Positions 1 through 8,128 of a DNA stretch of 64,000 nucleotides are shown in pieces. The first letter of the stretch is position 1. The number at the start of each line of letters is the position of its first letter. Both the position numbers and the translations under genes were made by a program. The notes beneath the pieces are model-generated. The model was not told where the DNA came from, ran no database searches, and worked only from the letters and a program-made list of their open reading frames with translations. This stretch comes from Nocardioides sp. PD653-B2 (GTDB lineage: Bacteria; Actinomycetota; Actinomycetes; Propionibacteriales; Nocardioidaceae). The DNA is taken from contig NZ_BDJE01000016.1 of assembly GCF_002117935.1 (NCBI RefSeq), positions 1 through 64,000 on the forward strand, written 5' to 3'.

Positions 1-21
1 GAGGAGCCTCGAAACCACCAT
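1..21. repeat. Possible end of a dispersed palindromic repeat
   Basis: The bases just downstream of cobN (gaggagcctcgaaaccacca) resemble one arm of the inverted repeats that are scattered in Nocardioides-type genomes. The window edge cuts it, so the other arm cannot be seen. An ATG on the minus strand at 21 could instead begin a downstream gene. The repeat reading is from memory of such repeats and is weak. Confidence 0.3.
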
Positions 22-30
22 CGCAGGACC

Positions 31-3000
31 TCATCCCCGATCCTCCAGGTCGCCCTCGAGGTCGAGGTAGACCTGCTGCATCTGTGCCAGCACGTCGGCG
101 TCGGGCTCGGCCCAGAGCCCCCGGTCCGCGGCCTCGTGCAGCTTCTCGACGATGCCGCGCAGCGCCCAGGGGTTCGACTTCTTCATGAACTCCTGGTTGG
201 TCTCGTCGAGCACGTACTCCTTCGCGAGCGCCTCGTACATCCACCTCCGGACGACGCCGGTGGTGGCGGAGAGTCCGAAGAGGTAGTCGACGGTCGCGGC
301 CAGCTCGAAGGCGCCCTTGTAGCCGTGCCGCTGCATCGCACCGATCCAGCGCGGGTTCACGACGCGGGCGCGGAAGACGCGGTTCGTCTCCTCCTGGAGG
401 GTGCGGGTGCGCACGGCGTCGGGCGTGGTCGAGTCGCCGACGTAGGCCCGCGGGTCGGCGCCGGTCAGCGCACGGACGGTGGCGACCATGCCGCCGTGGT
501 ACTGGAAGTAGTCGTCGCTGTCGGCGATGTCGTGCTCGCGGGTGTCGATGTTCTTGGCGGCGACCTTGATCCGCCGGTAGTTCGTGCGCAGGTCGTCGGC
601 GGCCGGTGCTCCGTCGAGGTCGCGTCCGTAGGCGAAGCCGCCCCACGCCGTGTAGACCTCGGCCAGGTCGCTGTCGTCGCGCCAGCTGCCGGACTCGACG
701 ACCTGGAGGATGCCGGCGCCGTACGACCCCGGCTTGCTGCCGAAGATGCGGGTCGTGGCGCGGCGTTCGTCGCCGTGCTCGGCCAGGTCGGCCTGGGCGT
801 GCGCGCGCACGAAGTTGGTGTCGGGCGGCTCGTCCAGGGCGGCCACGAGCTGCACGGCGTCGTCGAGCATCGCCACGACGTGCGGGAAGGCGTCCCGGAA
901 GAAGCCGGAGATCCGCACGGTCACGTCGATGCGCGGGCGGCCGAGCTCGTCGAGGGGGACGACGTGCAGGTCGCGCACCCGCCGCGACGCCTCGTCCCAC
1001 TCCGGCCGCACCCCGAGCAGCGCGAGCACCTCGGCCACGTCGTCGCCGGAGGTGCGCATCGCGCTGGTGCCCCACACGCTCAGGCCCACCGACTCGGGGT
1101 AGTCGCCGGTGTCCTCGAGGTAGCGCTGCACCAGCGAGTCCGCCATCGCGACACCGGTCTGCCACGCGAGCCGCGACGGGATCGCTCGCGGGTCGACGGT
1201 GTAGAAGTTGCGCCCGGTCGGCAGCACGTTGACCAGCCCCCGCAGCGGCGACCCGGACGGGCCGGCCGCGACGAACCCGCCGTCGAGGGCGTGCAGCACG
1301 GCGTCGAGCTCGTCCGTCGTACGACGCAGGCGGGGCACGACCTGGGTCGCGGCGAAGGCCAGCACCCGCTGCACCTCCGGGTCGTCGTGCAGGGTGGCCG
1401 CGGCGTCGACCGACCAGCCGGCGTCCTCCATCCGCTGCACCAGCTCACGGGCCTGCTGCTCGATCGCGTCGACGGCGGTGGTCGACTCGGCGTTCTCCTT
1501 CAGGCCGAGCGCCGCACGCAGGCCGGGCACCGAGGCCGTCTCGCCACCCCAGACCTGGGAGGCGCGCAGGATCGCGAGCACCAGGTTGACCCGGGCGTCG
1601 CCGTCCGGCGCCTGGCCGAGCACGTGCAGCCCGTCGCGGATCTGGGCGTCCTTGATCTCGCAGAGCCAGCCGTCGACGTGGAGGATGAAGTCGTCGAACT
1701 CCTCGTCGTCCGGCCGCTCGTCGAGGCCCAGGTCGCGGTGCATCTCCGCCGCGTGCATGAGCTGCCAGATCTCGCCGCGGACGGCGGGCAGCTTGGCCGG
1801 GTCCATCGACGCGATGTTGGCGTGCTCGTCGAGCAGCTGCTCCAGGCGCGCGATGTCGCCGTATGACTCGGCCCGTGCCATCGGCGGGATCAGGTGGTCG
1901 ACGATCGTCGCGTGCGCCCGGCGCTTGGCCTGGGCGCCCTCCCCCGGGTCGTTGACCAGGAACGGGTAGATCAGCGGCAGGCTGCCGATCGCGGCGTCGG
2001 TCGCGCAGGAGGCCGACAGCGCGGCGTTCTTGCCCGGCAGCCACTCCATCGAGCCGTGCTTGCCGAGGTGGACGACCGCGTGGGCGCCGAAGCCGTGAGC
2101 CAACCACCGGTAGGCCGCGAGGTAGTGATGAGACGGCGCGAGGTCGGGGTCGTGGTAGATCGCGACCGGGTTCTCGCCGAAGCCGCGTGGGGGCTGGATG
2201 AGCAGCACGACGTTGCCCGCGCGGATCGTGGCGAGCACGATCTCTCCGCCGTCGTTGACGAAGAGCGTGCCCGGGGACTCACCCCACGCGGCGACGATGT
2301 CGCCCATCAGGGCGGCCGGCACGTCGGCGGTCCACGCGTCGTACTCCGCCTTCGTGATCCGCACGTGCGCGTCCGTCAGCTGCGCCCCGGTCAGCCACTC
2401 CTCGTCCTGCCCGCCCGCGTCGATGAGCGCGTGGATCAGCGCGTCGCCGGCCTCGGTGTCGTCCTCGAGCTCCAGGCCGGGGATCGCCCCGACCGGTCCG
2501 AGGTCGTAGCCCGCGTCCCGCATCCTGCGCAGCAGCCGCACGGTGCTCACCGGGGTGTCGAGGCCGACGGCGTTGCCGACCCGCGCGTGCTTGGTGGGGT
2601 ACGCCGAGAGCATCAGCGCGACCTTGCGCTCCGCCGGCGGGATGTGGCGCAGACGGCCGTGGTTGACCGCGATCCCGGCCACGCGTGCGCAGCGCTCGGG
2701 GTCGGCGACGTAGCGCGGGAGCCCGGCTGGGTCGTCGGGGTCGATCTCCTTGAACGAGAACGGCGCGGTGATGATCCGGCCGTCGAACTCCGGGATCGCG
2801 ATCTGGCTCGCCGAGTCGAGCGGCGTCACTCCGTCGTCGGACGCCTCCCACTCGGCCCGGCTGCTGGTGAGGCAGAGCCCTTGGAGGACGGGGATGTCGA
2901 GCGCCGCCATCCGCTCGACGTCCCACGCCTCGTCGTCTCCGCCGGCGCTCGCGGTCGCGGGCTGGCTGCCGCCGGCCGCGAGCACGGTCACCACGAGGGC

Positions 3001-3690
3001 GTCGAGGGTGCCGAGCGCGTCGTACAGCTCGTCGGGCGCGGCACGCAGCGAGGAGCTGAAGAGCGGGACGCCGGTCGCCTCCCCCGTCGCGTCGATCGCG
3101 TCGCAGAGGGCATGCGCGAAGCCGGCGTTGCCGCTCGCCTCATGGGCGCGGTAGTAGAGCACACCGACTCGCGGGGTCTCGATACGCTCGCTGACGCTCG
3201 CTACTCGACCACCGATGTTCGTCGGTCGAGTAGCGCCCGAGGAACGAGGGGGCGTATCGAGACCACGGTCCGCGTACCCCCACGCCGGCAGCACCGCCGG
3301 CGCCTCGAATCCCTCGCCGGTGAGCAGCACCGTGTCGGAGAGGAACGCGTGCAGCTGGGCGAGGTTGGCCGGGCCGCCCTCGGCGAGGTAGCGGTGCGCC
3401 TCGGCGGCGACGCCCATCGGCACGGTCGAGAGCTCCATCAGCTCGGCGCTCGCCTGCTGTTCGCCGCCGAGCACCACCATCGGGATCCCGGTGTCCCGGA
3501 TCCGGGCGAAGCCGGAGCAGAGGTCCTCGGCGCCGCCGAGGATCCGGCCGACGACCAGGTCGGCGCCCTCGATCGTCTCGGCCATCGACTGGTGCCCGGG
3601 GCGCGTCGGGTTCGCCAGCACGTAGTCGGCACCCGAGGACCGCGCGGACAGCAGGTCGGTGTCGGAGGTGGAGAGAAGCGCGATCTTCAC
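31..3690 (-). CDS. cobN: Cobaltochelatase subunit CobN
   Basis: Large subunit of the ATP-dependent cobaltochelatase that inserts cobalt into hydrogenobyrinate a,c-diamide in aerobic B12 synthesis. The 1219-residue length is normal for CobN, and the Mg-chelatase H-type core is clear, with HLGKHGSMEWLPGK and LIYPFLVNDPGEGAQAKRRA near the middle. I chose the GTG at 3690 (protein start MKIALLSTSD) because GAGGAGG lies about 8 bases upstream. A longer frame to 3831 only reads through the riboswitch. Residues about 143-172 are encoded by a 90-base palindromic repeat inserted in frame. A cobalamin riboswitch precedes the gene. The partner AAA/VWA subunit lies at the far end of the window (60113-62227). 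Confidence 0.96.
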   Translation of the reverse strand: MKIALLSTSDTDLLSARSSGADYVLANPTRPGHQSMAETIEGADLVVGRILGGAEDLCSGFARIRDTGIPMVVLGGEQQASAELMELSTVPMGVAAEAHRYLAEGGPANLAQLHAFLSDTVLLTGEGFEAPAVLPAWGYADRGLDTPPRSSGATRPTNIGGRVASVSERIETPRVGVLYYRAHEASGNAGFAHALCDAIDATGEATGVPLFSSSLRAAPDELYDALGTLDALVVTVLAAGGSQPATASAGGDDEAWDVERMAALDIPVLQGLCLTSSRAEWEASDDGVTPLDSASQIAIPEFDGRIITAPFSFKEIDPDDPAGLPRYVADPERCARVAGIAVNHGRLRHIPPAERKVALMLSAYPTKHARVGNAVGLDTPVSTVRLLRRMRDAGYDLGPVGAIPGLELEDDTEAGDALIHALIDAGGQDEEWLTGAQLTDAHVRITKAEYDAWTADVPAALMGDIVAAWGESPGTLFVNDGGEIVLATIRAGNVVLLIQPPRGFGENPVAIYHDPDLAPSHHYLAAYRWLAHGFGAHAVVHLGKHGSMEWLPGKNAALSASCATDAAIGSLPLIYPFLVNDPGEGAQAKRRAHATIVDHLIPPMARAESYGDIARLEQLLDEHANIASMDPAKLPAVRGEIWQLMHAAEMHRDLGLDERPDDEEFDDFILHVDGWLCEIKDAQIRDGLHVLGQAPDGDARVNLVLAILRASQVWGGETASVPGLRAALGLKENAESTTAVDAIEQQARELVQRMEDAGWSVDAAATLHDDPEVQRVLAFAATQVVPRLRRTTDELDAVLHALDGGFVAAGPSGSPLRGLVNVLPTGRNFYTVDPRAIPSRLAWQTGVAMADSLVQRYLEDTGDYPESVGLSVWGTSAMRTSGDDVAEVLALLGVRPEWDEASRRVRDLHVVPLDELGRPRIDVTVRISGFFRDAFPHVVAMLDDAVQLVAALDEPPDTNFVRAHAQADLAEHGDERRATTRIFGSKPGSYGAGILQVVESGSWRDDSDLAEVYTAWGGFAYGRDLDGAPAADDLRTNYRRIKVAAKNIDTREHDIADSDDYFQYHGGMVATVRALTGADPRAYVGDSTTPDAVRTRTLQEETNRVFRARVVNPRWIGAMQRHGYKGAFELAATVDYLFGLSATTGVVRRWMYEALAKEYVLDETNQEFMKKSNPWALRGIVEKLHEAADRGLWAEPDADVLAQMQQVYLDLEGDLEDRG
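3175..3264. repeat. 90-bp palindromic repeat inside cobN
   Basis: The element begins ggtctcgatacgc and ends gcgtatcgagacc, and its inner arms (cgctactcgacc / ggtcgagtagcg) are also complementary, so it can fold into a long imperfect hairpin. It lies wholly within cobN. Being exactly 90 bases with no stop in the cobN frame, it adds 30 residues without breaking the gene. The insert falls in the variable linker just before the VGVLYYRA segment. Confidence 0.85.
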
Positions 3691-3704
3691 AGGGATGCCT
3701 CCTC

Positions 3705-3845
3705 GGGGTTCTCGCCCCGGCTCGTGGAAGGAGGTCCCGTGGCCAGTGTCTGGCTGGGTCACCTGCTCGTCGGAGCAGGTGACCTCACAGTGGCGGAACC
3801 GCCCCGGACTCGCACCGGGTTCCTGCTCCACGAGACGTGTGCGGA
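3705..3845 (-). promoter_or_regulatory. Cobalamin riboswitch upstream of cobN
   Basis: On the minus strand the leader carries GGAACCCGGTGCGAGTCCGG, then GCGGTTCCGCCACTGTGA with the GCCACTG B12 box, then CCAGCCAGACACTGGCC. These are the conserved blocks of the cobalamin riboswitch as found before cobN genes. It lies directly before the RBS and GTG of cobN, so B12 should repress cobN expression. Boundaries are approximate. Confidence 0.93.
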
Positions 3846-3926
3846 CAGACTAGTGCCCGCGCGAGCTCACCCGAAGCGGGTCGCGAATTGCCGTCGACCC
3901 GGATCCGGTCTCGCCATGGGCCGGAC

Positions 3927-4103
3927 TCAGGCGACGAACGTGACCTGGGCCTCGACCGCGCGCAGCACGTCGGGAGTCACCTCGTTGACCCCGTGCGCCG
4001 ACGCAGCGTGCGCGGCGACCTGGTTCATCAGCTGGTCGCGGTCGGTGTTCTCGAAACGCGCGGCGCAACCTGGCATGACGTCACCGCAGGCGAGCTTGAA
4101 CAT
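3927..4103 (-). CDS. DUF1059 small metal-binding-type protein
   Basis: A 58-residue protein. It starts MFKLACGDVMPGC and has the CxD...GC pattern plus a later H-A-A-S-A-H-G segment, as in the DUF1059 family of predicted small metal-binding proteins. The ATG at 4103 lies 28 bases after the stop of the histidine-kinase-like gene on the same strand, so the two are probably co-transcribed. The cellular role is not known. The cobN riboswitch begins about 80 bases downstream. Confidence 0.8.
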   Translation of the reverse strand: MFKLACGDVMPGCAARFENTDRDQLMNQVAAHAASAHGVNEVTPDVLRAVEAQVTFVA

Positions 4104-4131
4104 GGGAACCCCCTCGCGTGACCACCGACGA

Positions 4132-4998
4132 TCACGCCTCTGTGTGTGTCGAACTGTGAGGCACTCTTACCCAGAGTGACGCTCCGTAGTCGTCCTGATC
4201 GGCGCCGATCGTCCCGGCGTGCGCGATCACGAGCGCGCGGGCGAGGTAGAGACCGATGGTGACACCGGTGCCGTCGTCGTTGAGGTCGAACGGCTCGAAG
4301 AGCGCCTGCAGCACCTCGAGATCGATGGGGTCGGCGTCGCGGACGACCCGCAGCTCGAGCCAGGGCGGTACGTCGGCGACCTCCAGCCGCAGGGACCGCG
4401 GGGTCGGGATGGAGCTCCCGGCCACCCACAGGTCGCGCAGCACCAGCCGGAACAGCGCAGGGTCGACGAGCAGCTCGACGTCCGGTCCCAGGCCGCCGAT
4501 CTCGCCGACGTCGGGCAGCCCGGCCGCGAGCTCGCCGACCGTGACCCGGGCCGGGCCGACCGACAGCAGGCCGAGCGACGCGGCGGCGAGCATCTCCACG
4601 TCGACGATCCGGTCGGCGAGCCGGTTCAGCGCCTCGTCGAGGCGGGCCACCGTGCGAGCCACCGCCGCGGGCGGCACGTCGTCCTCCAGCAGCATCGCGA
4701 CCCAGCCCTGGGCGACCGCCAGCGGGGTGCGCAGCTCATGGGCGAACGCCGCCAGGAACCGGTCGCGCTGGCTGGCGGCGTCCGGGTCCGGGGTGTTGGT
4801 GACCTGTGCGGTGCCGGCTTCGACGAACGACCTGACCCATCGGTGCAGCACGGCCGGGTCGACCGACCACTGCTGCGCCACCTCGGACGCCGACCGGCCG
4901 GCGAGCACCGCGAGCACGGCCGCGACCCGCGCGTCGACCGCTTCGTCGGCGCGGCCGCCCGCGATCACGCGAGGCCGCATCGCGGTGTCGTCGTCCAT
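4132..4998 (-). CDS. HTH-domain histidine-kinase-like protein
   Basis: A 288-residue soluble protein with two parts. Residues about 24-62 look like a transposase/HTH-type helix-turn-helix (LAGRSASEVAQQWSVDPAVL). Residues 78-140 are a HisKA dimerisation domain with His87 in FAHELRTPLA. The ATPase domain is degenerate: the G2-like end (GTGVTIGLYLARALVIAHAG) is present, but the usual N-box asparagines are replaced (VLRDLWVAGSS). There are no membrane segments or sensor domain. It may bind DNA directly and act as a phosphatase or scaffold rather than a normal kinase. A DUF1059 gene follows. Confidence 0.75.
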   Translation of the reverse strand: MDDDTAMRPRVIAGGRADEAVDARVAAVLAVLAGRSASEVAQQWSVDPAVLHRWVRSFVEAGTAQVTNTPDPDAASQRDRFLAAFAHELRTPLAVAQGWVAMLLEDDVPPAAVARTVARLDEALNRLADRIVDVEMLAAASLGLLSVGPARVTVGELAAGLPDVGEIGGLGPDVELLVDPALFRLVLRDLWVAGSSIPTPRSLRLEVADVPPWLELRVVRDADPIDLEVLQALFEPFDLNDDGTGVTIGLYLARALVIAHAGTIGADQDDYGASLWVRVPHSSTHTEA

Positions 4999-5047
4999 CG
5001 GACGAGCCTAGGGGGTGGCCCGGAGACGACCCCGCAGGCTCGGCCGG

Positions 5048-6229
5048 TCAGGGCTTGAAGACCACCTTGACGGTGCCGTCGAGCTTCTTCTGGAAGTTCT
5101 CGTAGGCCTCGGGCGCCTCGGACAGCGGCACCTGGTGGGTGGCGAACTGCTCGGTGCCGAGCGGGTCGGCGTCGTCGACGAGCAGCGGCATGATGTCGTC
5201 GACCCAGCGCTTGACGTTCGCCTGCCCCATCCGGAACTGGAGCTGCTTGTCGAACATCGTCATCATCGGCATCGGGTCGGTCTCCCCGCCGTACACGCCG
5301 ATCAGCGAGACGGTGCCGCCGCGTCGGACGGCGTCGATCGCGGTGTAGATCGCCGACATCCGGTCGAGCCCGACCTTGTCCATGATCGCGGCCGAGAGCC
5401 GCTTCGGGAGCGCGTTGAACACCCGCTGGCCGATCTCGGCGACGGGCGAGCCGTGCGCCTCCATGCCGACGGCGTCGATCACGGAGTCGGCGCCGCGGCC
5501 CTGGGTCAGCGACCGGACCTCCTCGCCGACGTCGTCGACCGCGTCGAGGTCGATGACCTCGGCGCCCCGGGCCTTCGCCCGGGCGAGCCGCTCGGGCGCC
5601 CGGTCCACCGAGATCACCCGGATGCCCTGGTGCAGCGCGATCCTCGTGGCCATCTCGCCGATCGGACCGAGGCCGAGCACCAGCAGGGTGCCGCCCTCGG
5701 GGACGTCGGCGTAGACGACGGACTGCCACGCGGTCGGGAGCACGTCGGAGAGGAAGAGGAAGCGCTCGTCGACCGGGCCCTCGGGCACCTTGATCGGCAT
5801 GAACTGCGCCTGCGGGACCCGCAGGAACTCCGCCTGCGCGCCGGGCACCTCGCCGTACAGCTTGCTGAAGCCGAAGAGCGCGGCGCCGCTGCCCTGGTCG
5901 CGCACCTGGGTGGTCTCGCACTGCGTGTAGAGGCCGCGGTCGCACATCCAGCACGAGCCGCAGCAGATCTGGAACGGCATGACGACACGGTCGCCGACCT
6001 TGAGGTCACCGGTGGCCGAGCCGACCTCCTCGACGATGCCCAACGGCTCGTGGCCGAGGACGTCACCCTTGCCCATGAACGGACCCAGCGTCTCGTAGAG
6101 GTGCAGGTCGGAGCCGCAGAGGCCGCTGGACGTGATCCGGACGATCGCGTCCGTCGGCTCCTGGATGGTCGGGTCGGGCACGTCCTCGACGCGGACGTCG
6201 CGCCGGCCGTGCCAGGTGACTGCCTTCAT
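5048..6229 (-). CDS. Zinc-dependent alcohol/formaldehyde dehydrogenase
   Basis: Medium-chain dehydrogenase of 393 residues. The catalytic zinc region is seen as GLCGSDLH and GHEPLGIVEEVG. A structural-zinc lobe has four cysteines (CGSCWMCDRGLYTQC), and the NAD-binding turn is GLGPIG. The overall pattern matches the glutathione-independent formaldehyde dehydrogenase-like branch of the family, though the true substrate could be another alcohol. I chose the ATG at 6229 (MKAVTWHG) because the family starts there and GGGAG lies upstream; an earlier ATG adds 19 non-conserved residues. It lies downstream of the flotillin gene on the same strand. Confidence 0.9.
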   Translation of the reverse strand: MKAVTWHGRRDVRVEDVPDPTIQEPTDAIVRITSSGLCGSDLHLYETLGPFMGKGDVLGHEPLGIVEEVGSATGDLKVGDRVVMPFQICCGSCWMCDRGLYTQCETTQVRDQGSGAALFGFSKLYGEVPGAQAEFLRVPQAQFMPIKVPEGPVDERFLFLSDVLPTAWQSVVYADVPEGGTLLVLGLGPIGEMATRIALHQGIRVISVDRAPERLARAKARGAEVIDLDAVDDVGEEVRSLTQGRGADSVIDAVGMEAHGSPVAEIGQRVFNALPKRLSAAIMDKVGLDRMSAIYTAIDAVRRGGTVSLIGVYGGETDPMPMMTMFDKQLQFRMGQANVKRWVDDIMPLLVDDADPLGTEQFATHQVPLSEAPEAYENFQKKLDGTVKVVFKP

Positions 6230-6323
6230 GGTGGAGCTCCCAACGTTGGTGTGGGTTGCTCCGGTACCCGTCGCCGACGGCGCCATGCCGACCCGATCGG
6301 GTGAAGGCGGCTCCCGGGTTCGG

Positions 6324-7715
6324 CTACTGGGCCTCGGCCGGCACCGGCTCGGAGGGAGCAGGCACCGTCGCCGCCGCGGGTTCGGCGGCGGTGGAGGTGG
6401 CCTCCCCCTTGATCGATGCGATCAGGTTCTGGGCCAGGCCGAGACCGGCGCCGCCCATCGTGAGCGCCTTGCCGAGCATGTCCTCCATGCCCTGGGCGCC
6501 GTTGAGGACCACCAGGTTGTCGATGTTGCCGAGCGCGGAGGCACCGGCCCGCACGATCTCCGGGTAGCTCTCGGCAATCGTCTGCGCGATGACCGCGTCC
6601 TGGTTCTCCGCGAGTGCTTCCGCACGCGCCTTGATGCCGGCCGCCTCGGCCAGCCCCTTGGCCTGGATGGCCTTCGCCTCCGCCTCGCCGGTGGCTTGGG
6701 TGGCCGACGCCTCGGCCAGGCCGCGCAGCTTGGTCTCCTCGGCCTCGGCCTGGGCGCGGGCGATCTTCGCCTGCCGGTCGGCGTCGGCGAGGGTGATCTG
6801 CCGGTACGCCTCGGCGTCGGCGGGCTTGCGGATCTCGGTGTTCAGCACCTTCTCGGCGCGCTGGGCATCCAGCTCGGCCGCCGCCGTCTCGGCGCGGACG
6901 ACCTCCTGGCGGGCCTGCGCCTCGGTGAGCGGACCGGCCTGGGCCGACTGCGCCTTGGCGGTGTCGACCTCGGCCTGGTAGCCGGCCTGCTCGATCTGCG
7001 ACTGGCGCACGGCCTCGGCCTTGCGGGCGTCGGCGATCTGCTCGGCCTGGGTCGCCTCCTGGTCGCGCTGGGCGGCGGCGATGCGAGCGGCCGCCTCGAT
7101 CGCAGCGGCCTGCGGCTTGCCGAGGTTGTTGATGTAGCCGACCTCGTCGTCGATCTCCTGGATCTGCAGCGAGTCGACGATGAGACCCAGCTTGCCCAGG
7201 TCGTCGGCGAGCGACGTGCGGATGTTGGCGGTCAGCGACTCGCGGTCGTGGAGCATCCCCTCGACGGTCATGCCGCCGACGATGGCGCGCAGGTGTCCGG
7301 CGAACAGCTCGTGGATGGTGCTGACCAGCGTCTCCTCGTTCTGCTCGAGGAAGCGCCGGGCCGCGTTGGCGATGCTGGCCTTGTCGTCGGCGACCTTGAA
7401 GACTACGACGCCCTTCACCGTCAGCGGGATCGACTGGCTCGAGACCGCCTTGACGGTCAGCGTGGTGGTCCGCAGCCCGAGGTAGAACCGGCGCACGGTC
7501 TGGAAGCCGGGGATGACCGCCGTGCCGCGCCCGACGACGATCTTGAAGCCGCGACCGGTGTCGCCCGGCATGTCGGCCGAGGTCTCGCCGTGGGCGCCGA
7601 GGCCCGAGATGATGAGCGCCTCGTTGGGCTCGGCGACCCGCCAGATCACCTTGAAGACCAAGACGATGAACAGCAGGACGACGAGGGCTGCGATGCCGGT
7701 GAAGAGAAGCGTCAT
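6324..7715 (-). CDS. Flotillin-like SPFH/PHB domain protein
   Basis: A 463-residue membrane-anchored scaffold. One hydrophobic segment at residues 5-25 is followed by a band-7/SPFH domain (about 30-200), then a long Ala/Glu/Gln-rich coiled coil (about 210-400) with many AEA/EA repeats, and a low-complexity tail. This is the flotillin (YuaG/FloT) arrangement, associated with membrane microdomains. The small NfeD-like gene lies 36 bases upstream in the same direction, as usual for flotillin operons. Confidence 0.9.
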   Translation of the reverse strand: MTLLFTGIAALVVLLFIVLVFKVIWRVAEPNEALIISGLGAHGETSADMPGDTGRGFKIVVGRGTAVIPGFQTVRRFYLGLRTTTLTVKAVSSQSIPLTVKGVVVFKVADDKASIANAARRFLEQNEETLVSTIHELFAGHLRAIVGGMTVEGMLHDRESLTANIRTSLADDLGKLGLIVDSLQIQEIDDEVGYINNLGKPQAAAIEAAARIAAAQRDQEATQAEQIADARKAEAVRQSQIEQAGYQAEVDTAKAQSAQAGPLTEAQARQEVVRAETAAAELDAQRAEKVLNTEIRKPADAEAYRQITLADADRQAKIARAQAEAEETKLRGLAEASATQATGEAEAKAIQAKGLAEAAGIKARAEALAENQDAVIAQTIAESYPEIVRAGASALGNIDNLVVLNGAQGMEDMLGKALTMGGAGLGLAQNLIASIKGEATSTAAEPAAATVPAPSEPVPAEAQ

Positions 7716-7751
7716 GAGATGACTTTCTGGTGGCAGGTGCGGAGCTGGGTG

Positions 7752-7988
7752 TCAGAGAGCGGCGGAGACGTAGACGATGCGCGGCTGCGTGTACTCCATG
7801 ACGCGGACCAGCGTCCCGATGGGGAGCGTGTCGGTGCCGACGTACGGGTAGGCGTTGAACGCCTCGCTGCCGCCCCGGATGGGCAGGATCACCTCGCCGA
7901 CCAGCCCGGGCCCGACGGTGCCGGTCACCCGGCCCTCGCGACCCACGACGCTGTCGTCACCACGATCGACCGGCGATCTGCGCGTCAT
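7752..7988 (-). CDS. Small NfeD-like OB-fold protein
   Basis: A 78-residue protein resembling only the C-terminal OB-fold of NfeD proteins (GRVTGTVGPGLVGEVILPI ... IGTLVRVMEY). It has no membrane segments. NfeD proteins are regular operon partners of flotillins, and this gene directly precedes the SPFH gene. The ATG at 7988 follows GGAGCACCC. I infer that it binds the flotillin assembly; the assignment rests on weak sequence similarity plus context. Confidence 0.7.
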   Translation of the reverse strand: MTRRSPVDRGDDSVVGREGRVTGTVGPGLVGEVILPIRGGSEAFNAYPYVGTDTLPIGTLVRVMEYTQPRIVYVSAAL

Positions 7989-8128
7989 GGGTGCTCCTTC
8001 ATCCTCGTCCGAGCGAGTGAGCGCTCATCAGATCACATCCAGGCGCCGGCCACGACGCACTTCCCGGCCACGAACCCGTGGCCGGCGGGCACCGAGGCGA
8101 CGGGCTGCGCGATCGCGCCTACCCTCGG

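Noticed and set aside
1..21. Possible start of a gene downstream of cobN (minus-strand ATG at 21, MVVSRLL)
   Set aside because: The bases look like an arm of a dispersed repeat, the RBS is poor, and only seven codons are visible.
136..1866. Long plus-strand frame opposite cobN
   Set aside because: It is antisense to the clear CobN protein, rich in Arg/Val/Gly with no domain, as expected for a shadow frame in high-GC DNA.
1894..4179. 761-codon plus-strand frame opposite cobN and its riboswitch
   Set aside because: It runs through the riboswitch and two other genes on the opposite strand and has no recognisable domain.
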